A stretch of 64,000 nucleotides of DNA, from assembly GCF_040544485.1 (NCBI RefSeq), contig NZ_JBDZDV010000002.1:1-64000 (forward strand). The letters run 5' to 3'. This DNA is from Lacicoccus halitifaciens (GTDB lineage Bacteria; Bacillota; Bacilli; Staphylococcales; Salinicoccaceae). Position numbers and translations under genes: made by a program. Positions 59,353-64,000 of the stretch are shown here, in pieces (positions within the stretch are counted from its first letter, which is position 1; each line of letters starts with the position of its first letter). Under the pieces are notes generated by a model. It was given only the letters and a program-made list of their open reading frames with translations. It was not told the DNA's origin and did no database searches.

Positions 59353-61353
59353 ATGATCAGTTCAAGGGAAAAGAAAATCATCACTGAACTCATATATCAT
59401 AATGGCGCCTTTTTATTGATCAACGAAATCGCTTCAAAGCTCGGCGTCTCCTCGCGCACCGTCCACCGTGAACTCGTCAATGTCAGAAAAACGCTCGATG
59501 CATTGAATATCCCGCTCGAAAGCGAGTACAGGCGCGGCATCCGCATCGACATCACACCCCTTGAGCGGGATGCGCTGACGCGCTACATCGCTGAGAACTC
59601 CGCAAAAGACTTGAGTGCGGAGGAGAAGCAGGTCGCACTGATCTACAACCTGATGCTCCGGCCGGAAGGCACGAAGAAGAGTGCCCTCGCTTTTGAACTC
59701 GGGTCGAGCGAACACGCACTGGATGAGCTGATCAGCGACTTGAACCGGGAACTATCCCCTTATGATCTTTCGATCACAAAGGACCGGCGGGCAGGCGTCC
59801 ACCTGAATGGCGACACTTTGAACAAGCAGAATTTCCTCACCAACATGATGGTCGATGAACTGAATTCCAACAGCATCTACTCGGTCATCGAGAACAACTT
59901 CGTGTTCAGTTCCCTCATCAACGATAAACTGCTCGGCGTCCTTGAAGTCGACCATATCTTCAAAGTCGAGCGGCTCTTGATGGATGAACTGGTGATCCTG
60001 CCCTATCAGCTCACCGAAAACGCCTATCTGAACTTGACGCTCCATATCGTCCTCGCGATCGAGCGGACAGTCAACACCCAGGCCGTGGAAATAAGCCCCG
60101 CAATCAAGGAAGAGCTCGCGGACACCGAGGAATACGAAGTCTCAAAAGCGCTGACGCTGAAGATCGAAGAAGCGTTCGGCATCACATTCCCGGATGAAGA
60201 AGTTTATTTCATCACGATGCATCTCCGGGGCAGCAAAAGGAAGTCCCAGGCGGAGGCGGGCTCCGGCAGGACGGAGGCACAGACCAAAAAGTTCATCCGC
60301 AAGGTCGGTGAAAAGATGGATTACCCTTTTCATGCATACCCGGAGCTGCAGGAAGGCCTTGTGCTCCATATCGAGCCGATGCTGCACCGCCTGGAATCCA
60401 ACATCATCACGGCGAACCCGCTGCTTGAAGTGATCAAGGACCAGTACCCCGCCCTGTTCCGGGCGAGCGGGGAGGCATTCAGGGAAGTCTTCGGCATTGA
60501 AAAGGTGGATGAATCGGAAATCGGGTTTTTAACCATCCATTTCGGGGGTATCCTGAAAGCGAACCCTCCTGTTGAAATCACGACGGTGTGTTCGTCCGGA
60601 ATCGGCACGAGCCGCATCCTCTCCAATCAGCTGCGGACGCATTTCCAGAACATTCATATCAAGCGTGAACTGTCGATTTCCGAACTCGCAGACACGCAGT
60701 TCGGCGAAGATGAACTCGTGCTCAGCACCGTACCGCTCGATATCGACAATTATATACTGGTGACCCCGCTGCTCGACGACTACAGCGTGAAGAAAATTTC
60801 CGAAGCCATCCAGGAGAGCGGCACCGCGGGAGTTTACACGGCCAAAAAGTCACGGCAACAGGAAAATAAAGATATCGACATCGACAAGATCCTGCAGGCG
60901 ACGGAGCTGTTCCATTTCAAAAAGCACATTGAACTGGATGAAAAGATGGAAGCACCCGCTGCAGCGGGAGCGGTTCTGGCAGAACATTCAAGCATTCAGG
61001 ACATTGAGGCGATTATGAGCATTTTAAATGAGCGGTACAGGATGACTGGTTTCATCATCGGGGAATCCGGATTTTCATTCCCGCACGTCAAATCCGGATC
61101 CATTACTAAACATGAAATGCTGATCGTTAAAAATCGTGAAGGGTTCATTGATAAGAACTACCGCGGCGAACAAGTCACGGTGGAGCATCAGATCCTCCTG
61201 CTCGTGCCGGAGGCCACAAAGATCAACGAGCTGATCAGCGATATCAGCGTGCTGCTCGGTGAATATCATGAAGACATCGCTTCGCTCATCGACAGCGGAA
61301 AAATCGAAGAGACGATTAAAGACCATATCAAATACAATTACGGAAAGGACTAA
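59353..61353 (+). CDS. mtlR: Mannitol operon transcriptional activator MtlR (PRD/PTS type)
   Basis: A 666-residue activator. N-terminal HTH (NEIASKLGVSSRTVHRELVNVRKTL, about 22-46), second HTH (KKSALAFELGSSEHALDELISDL), two PRD domains with regulatory His (HIVLAIERTVNTQ; LVLHIEPMLHRLESNI), an EIIB-like domain with Cys in TTVCSSGIGTSRILSNQLR and an EIIA-like domain with His in FSFPHVKSGSITKHEML. Phosphorylation by HPr and the mannitol EIIs tunes its activity. It is placed between mtlA and mtlF as in Bacillus and staphylococci. CGGGAGG precedes the ATG. Confidence 0.95.
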   Translation: MISSREKKIITELIYHNGAFLLINEIASKLGVSSRTVHRELVNVRKTLDALNIPLESEYRRGIRIDITPLERDALTRYIAENSAKDLSAEEKQVALIYNLMLRPEGTKKSALAFELGSSEHALDELISDLNRELSPYDLSITKDRRAGVHLNGDTLNKQNFLTNMMVDELNSNSIYSVIENNFVFSSLINDKLLGVLEVDHIFKVERLLMDELVILPYQLTENAYLNLTLHIVLAIERTVNTQAVEISPAIKEELADTEEYEVSKALTLKIEEAFGITFPDEEVYFITMHLRGSKRKSQAEAGSGRTEAQTKKFIRKVGEKMDYPFHAYPELQEGLVLHIEPMLHRLESNIITANPLLEVIKDQYPALFRASGEAFREVFGIEKVDESEIGFLTIHFGGILKANPPVEITTVCSSGIGTSRILSNQLRTHFQNIHIKRELSISELADTQFGEDELVLSTVPLDIDNYILVTPLLDDYSVKKISEAIQESGTAGVYTAKKSRQQENKDIDIDKILQATELFHFKKHIELDEKMEAPAAAGAVLAEHSSIQDIEAIMSILNERYRMTGFIIGESGFSFPHVKSGSITKHEMLIVKNREGFIDKNYRGEQVTVEHQILLLVPEATKINELISDISVLLGEYHEDIASLIDSGKIEETIKDHIKYNYGKD

Positions 61354-61359
61354 TGTTTT

Positions 61360-61785
61360 ATGATCAAAAAAGAGAACATCAAACTGAACCAGAGTGCAGC
61401 TACAAAAGAAGAGGCAGTCAAGGCGGCAGGCCAGATTTTAGTGGATGCAGGTGCTGTGGAACCGGCGTATATCGATTCCATGCTTGAACGTGAATCCGTC
61501 GTATCGACGTTCATGGGCAACGGCCTTGCGATTCCCCACGGCACGGAGGACGGCAAGTCTTCAGTCAAAGAAAGCGGACTGTCACTGATCCAGATTCCGG
61601 AAGGCGTCGATTTCGACGGCAACGAGGCGAAAGTCGTGCTCGGAATTGCAGGCAAGGGGAATGAACACCTAGAACTGCTCCAAAGGATTGCGATCATCTT
61701 CTCCGAAGAGGAAAACGCCGAGAAAGTGATCAATGCATCTTCCGCCGAAGAAATCATCGAGATTTTCGAGAGCGAGGAAGATTAG
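61360..61785 (+). CDS. mtlF: PTS mannitol-specific EIIA component
   Basis: A 141-residue EIIA of the mannitol/fructose class. The active His lies in VVSTFMGNGLAIPHGTEDGKSSVKESGLSLIQIPEGVDF (about residue 63), and VLGIAGKGNEHLELLQRIAIIF follows. It passes phosphate from HPr to the EIIB domain of mtlA. It starts 7 bp after mtlR and its stop is 1 bp from mtlD. Confidence 0.95.
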   Translation: MIKKENIKLNQSAATKEEAVKAAGQILVDAGAVEPAYIDSMLERESVVSTFMGNGLAIPHGTEDGKSSVKESGLSLIQIPEGVDFDGNEAKVVLGIAGKGNEHLELLQRIAIIFSEEENAEKVINASSAEEIIEIFESEED

Positions 61786-61786
61786 G

Positions 61787-62887
61787 ATGAAAGCAGTCCA
61801 TTTCGGCGCAGGCAACATTGGCCGGGGGTTCATCGGAAAGGTCCTGCATGACAACGACTATTCCGTGACGTTCGCCGATGTCAATTTGGACATCATAGAG
61901 GCACTCAATCAGGACCGCGCCTACACTGTCCATATCGCAGAGGAAAATGGTGCCTCGTATACGATCGATGATGTGGCAGGGATCAACACCGCCCAGCATC
62001 CTGAGGCGCTGAGAGCAGCAATCATGGAAGCGGACATCATCACGACCGCCGTCGGCGTGAACATCCTGCCCGTCATCGCGAACGCCATCGCGCCCCATCT
62101 GGAAGCACGCGCAGCAACCGGGCGGCCGCTCAATATCATCGCATGCGAGAACGCGGTGATGGCGACGGATGCTTTAAAGGAAGCGATCCTCAACACCACC
62201 GGCAGCATCGATCCAGACATCGTCAGCTTTCCGAACTCCGCTGTCGACCGCATCGTGCCGATGCAGACCAACGACAATATACTGGATGTCAAAGTCGAAC
62301 CGTTCTTCGAATGGGTGATCGAGGAAGACGCCTGGGCCGGTGAAGAAAAGCTTGAAGGCGTCACTTATGTATCGGACCTCATGCCCTATATTGAAAGGAA
62401 GCTTTTCACCGTGAATACCGGCCACGCCGCCATCGCCTATTACGGCCGCACGCTCGGACTTGATACGGTGTCGGAAGCAATGGGCGATGAAAGAATAGAA
62501 TCATTTTTAAGGGACGTGCTGTCGGAAACCGCCGTCTACCTGACGGAAGTCTATGACTTCAGCCGGGCGGAGCAGGATGAATATATAGAGAAAATCATCG
62601 GCCGTTTTAAAAATGCGCACCTTTCCGATGACTTGAACAGGGTTGGACGCGGCGTACTCAGGAAACTCGGCCCGGACGACCGCATCATCAAACCGCTCAC
62701 CTGGCTCCATGAGCACGGGTTGAAGCATGATGCACTGGCAAGACTGGTGTCTTTTGCACTGCAGTTTGATAATACTGAAGATCCCGAGCAGACCAGGATG
62801 AACACTCTGATAAGAGAGTCAGGCATCGCCGCCTTCCTCAAAAAACACAGCCGGCTGTCCGAAAAGCTGATCAGGGAAATCACCTGA
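61787..62887 (+). CDS. mtlD: Mannitol-1-phosphate 5-dehydrogenase
   Basis: A 366-residue polyol dehydrogenase. MKAVHFGAGNIGRGFIGKVLHDNDY is the NAD-binding start; NIIACENAVMATDALKEAIL and FPNSAVDRIVPMQ follow, with EPFFEWVIEED and FTVNTGHAAIAYYGRTLG the catalytic helices. It oxidises mannitol-1-phosphate to fructose-6-phosphate. The start is the ATG directly after the mtlF stop (ribosome site AGCGAGGAAG inside mtlF); a longer frame runs into mtlF but lacks the family N-terminus. Confidence 0.96.
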   Translation: MKAVHFGAGNIGRGFIGKVLHDNDYSVTFADVNLDIIEALNQDRAYTVHIAEENGASYTIDDVAGINTAQHPEALRAAIMEADIITTAVGVNILPVIANAIAPHLEARAATGRPLNIIACENAVMATDALKEAILNTTGSIDPDIVSFPNSAVDRIVPMQTNDNILDVKVEPFFEWVIEEDAWAGEEKLEGVTYVSDLMPYIERKLFTVNTGHAAIAYYGRTLGLDTVSEAMGDERIESFLRDVLSETAVYLTEVYDFSRAEQDEYIEKIIGRFKNAHLSDDLNRVGRGVLRKLGPDDRIIKPLTWLHEHGLKHDALARLVSFALQFDNTEDPEQTRMNTLIRESGIAAFLKKHSRLSEKLIREIT

Positions 62888-63037
62888 CATGAATATTGCC
62901 GTAGAATGAAACCCGTACATCAAAATGATGTACGGGTTTTTATTGTGTTCATCCAGGTTAATTATGTAAACTGTACCGCCGAAAACGGCACTGATTGCGA
63001 GGACCGCAACCGAAATGAGGGTTTCTGTAATGACCAT
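62819..63037 (-). CDS. Possible small hydrophobic peptide gene antisense to the mtlD end
   Basis: A 72-codon frame beginning MVITETLISVAVLAISAVFG, with AAAGGA 7 bp before the ATG and a TATAGTATAG -10-like box further upstream. The first 25 residues form one TM helix followed by charged residues, recalling type I toxin or holin-like peptides. However the frame then runs through the mtl terminator hairpin and antisense to mtlD, which is odd for a real gene. It may be a short expressed peptide or chance. Confidence 0.25.
   Translation of the reverse strand: MVITETLISVAVLAISAVFGGTVYIINLDEHNKNPYIILMYGFHSTAIFMSGDFPDQLFGQPAVFFEEGGDA
62911..62937 (+). terminator. Mannitol operon terminator
   Basis: Perfect 12-bp stem ACCCGTACATCA/TGATGTACGGGT followed by TTTTTATT. 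Confidence 0.92.
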
Positions 63038-63098
63038 GGCAGTTCCTTTCAGTTCGAATTCAGCTTTCCTCTATACTATACGTTGTCCGGCAACAATA

Positions 63099-63121
63099 AA
63101 AGCCCTCACTCGGAGGGCTTT
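63099..63121 (-). terminator. Terminator of the right-edge BCCT gene
   Basis: AAAGCCCTC/GAGGGCTTT stem with a 5-nt loop just after the stop codon; the minus-strand T run (TTATTGTT) is weak. Confidence 0.7.
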
Positions 63122-63134
63122 CAGATAAAGAGTA

Positions 63135-64000
63135 TCAGTCCTGCTTCTTTACAAACAATCTTCTGGTGCCTTGATTCTTGTACCTCGGCCGTTCTTCATT
63201 CAGTGATATGAACAGTGACCAGGTCATCAGTATGATGACGACCGAGAAAGGCAGTGCTGCGACGATGAGCATGTTCTGTATGGACTGCACGCCGCCGGTA
63301 TAGATCATGATGACCGCAAATGCCGATAATATCACGCCCCAGCTCACTTTCACAAAGCCCGCCGGATAGTTATTGCCGTTTGTCGACAGCATACCGAGGA
63401 CAAACGTCGCGGAATCCGCGGATGTCACGAAGAATATCACGACGATCGTCACCGTGAATAAACTCATCAGGTAGCCGAACGGATACTGTTCCAGCATGGC
63501 GAAGGTGGCCGTTTCAGTGGCATATTCCGAAATCTGCGCGATGCCGTTCGCCTCCAGGTTGATGGCTGAAGCGCCAAAAACGGTAAAGAAGATGAACATG
63601 ACAAGTGAAGGGACGGCGAGCACACCGATGATGAATTCCTTGATCGTCCGGCCTCTTGAAACCCGGGCGATGAAGATGCCGACGAACGGTGCCCATGAAA
63701 TCCACCAGGCCCAGTAGAATATCGTCCAGTCGATCACCCAGTTCATCTGCGCCTCATCATTCATCGGAAGACGGAGACCCATCTCAAAGAAATTCGCAAT
63801 ATAATTCCCGATCGAATGTGTGAACATGTTCAGGATATACAGCGTCGGACCGATGATGAAAAGCGCGAGTAAAACGATCGCCGCAAGCGACATATTCAAG
63901 TTGCTCAGCCGCTTGATGCCCTTGTTGATCCCCGCCCAGGCGGACCATGTGAAGAGCACTGTGGATGCCGCAATGATCGCAAACTGGACCGGGAAGTTCG
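63135..64000 (-). CDS. BCCT family osmolyte transporter, 3' part (N-terminus beyond the right edge)
   Basis: The C-terminal 288 or so residues of a BCCT transporter; the frame stays open to the end of the window. NWVIDWTIFYWAWWISWAPFVGIFIARVSRGRTIKEF is the tryptophan-rich BCCT signature and FFVTSADSATFVLGMLSTNG the next conserved block. The tail is short and basic (RPRYKNQGTRRLFVKKQD), unlike the long acidic tail of the BCCT at 50760-52442, so the two differ in regulation or substrate. Confidence 0.93.
   Translation of the reverse strand, partial: NFPVQFAIIAASTVLFTWSAWAGINKGIKRLSNLNMSLAAIVLLALFIIGPTLYILNMFTHSIGNYIANFFEMGLRLPMNDEAQMNWVIDWTIFYWAWWISWAPFVGIFIARVSRGRTIKEFIIGVLAVPSLVMFIFFTVFGASAINLEANGIAQISEYATETATFAMLEQYPFGYLMSLFTVTIVVIFFVTSADSATFVLGMLSTNGNNYPAGFVKVSWGVILSAFAVIMIYTGGVQSIQNMLIVAALPFSVVIILMTWSLFISLNEERPRYKNQGTRRLFVKKQD

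Overview
The window looks like chromosomal DNA of a halotolerant, aerobic, low-to-moderate GC Bacillota, most likely a Staphylococcaceae member close to Salinicoccus/Jeotgalicoccus (inference from gene content, no search was run). Signs: a long SRP RNA followed by dnaX-ybaB-recR, staphylococcal-style mtlA-mtlR-mtlF-mtlD and treP-treC-treR operons, two BCCT osmolyte transporters, candidate SigB promoters, lipoproteins, and strong AGGAGG-type ribosome binding sites. I see no phage, transposon, CRISPR array or tRNA.

Layout. 1-600: three tandem rRNA promoters firing leftwards into a 16S gene just off the left edge. 843-4930: a drug-type MFS exporter, an AEC carrier and a 2-oxopent-4-enoate hydratase-like enzyme. 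4265-7728: a quinone/aromatic-stress operon (two VOC ring-cleaving dioxygenases, flavin reductase, WrbA-type quinone reductase) behind a promoter carrying MhqR-like palindromes. 7795-10849: recR, ybaB, dnaX and the SRP RNA. 10857-14792: trehalose operon. 14960-19653: an acidic membrane-anchored protein, a solitary ABC ATPase, a YehR-like lipoprotein, a RclA/MerA-type disulfide reductase and a PNPOx-family flavoprotein.

19802-29272 is the most interesting part: a seven-gene aromatic meta-cleavage operon (group D flavin monooxygenase, extradiol dioxygenase, C-C hydrolase, NCS2-like permease, flavin reductase, FAD-synthetase-only RibF paralogue, hydratase). Immediately upstream lie its two likely regulators: an FCD-type GntR repressor and an unusual activator joining an XylR/DmpR-type phenol-sensing domain (zinc tetrad conserved) to a PucR-type output. 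An identical 13-bp sequence occurs in the GntR gene leader and in the operon promoter.

30089-45055 is mostly housekeeping and accessory genes: several GNAT acetyltransferases, an SDR, a tandem pair of paralogous unknown membrane proteins, a GlcG-like protein, PepQ, an oligopeptide-binding lipoprotein, a FrnE-type DsbA with a small cysteine-containing protein coupled upstream, and a large-subunit catalase with a SigB-type promoter. 45126-45407 is a 41-bp tandem repeat array between the convergent catalase and Cu,Zn-SOD genes. 46132-48799 is a three-gene envelope operon. 50760-55140 carries a BCCT transporter, aspartate dehydrogenase and a two-gene DUF5058-type membrane operon behind an attenuator-like leader. 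55246-55510 is a 51-bp repeat array, followed by helD, the mannitol operon and a second BCCT gene cut by the right edge.
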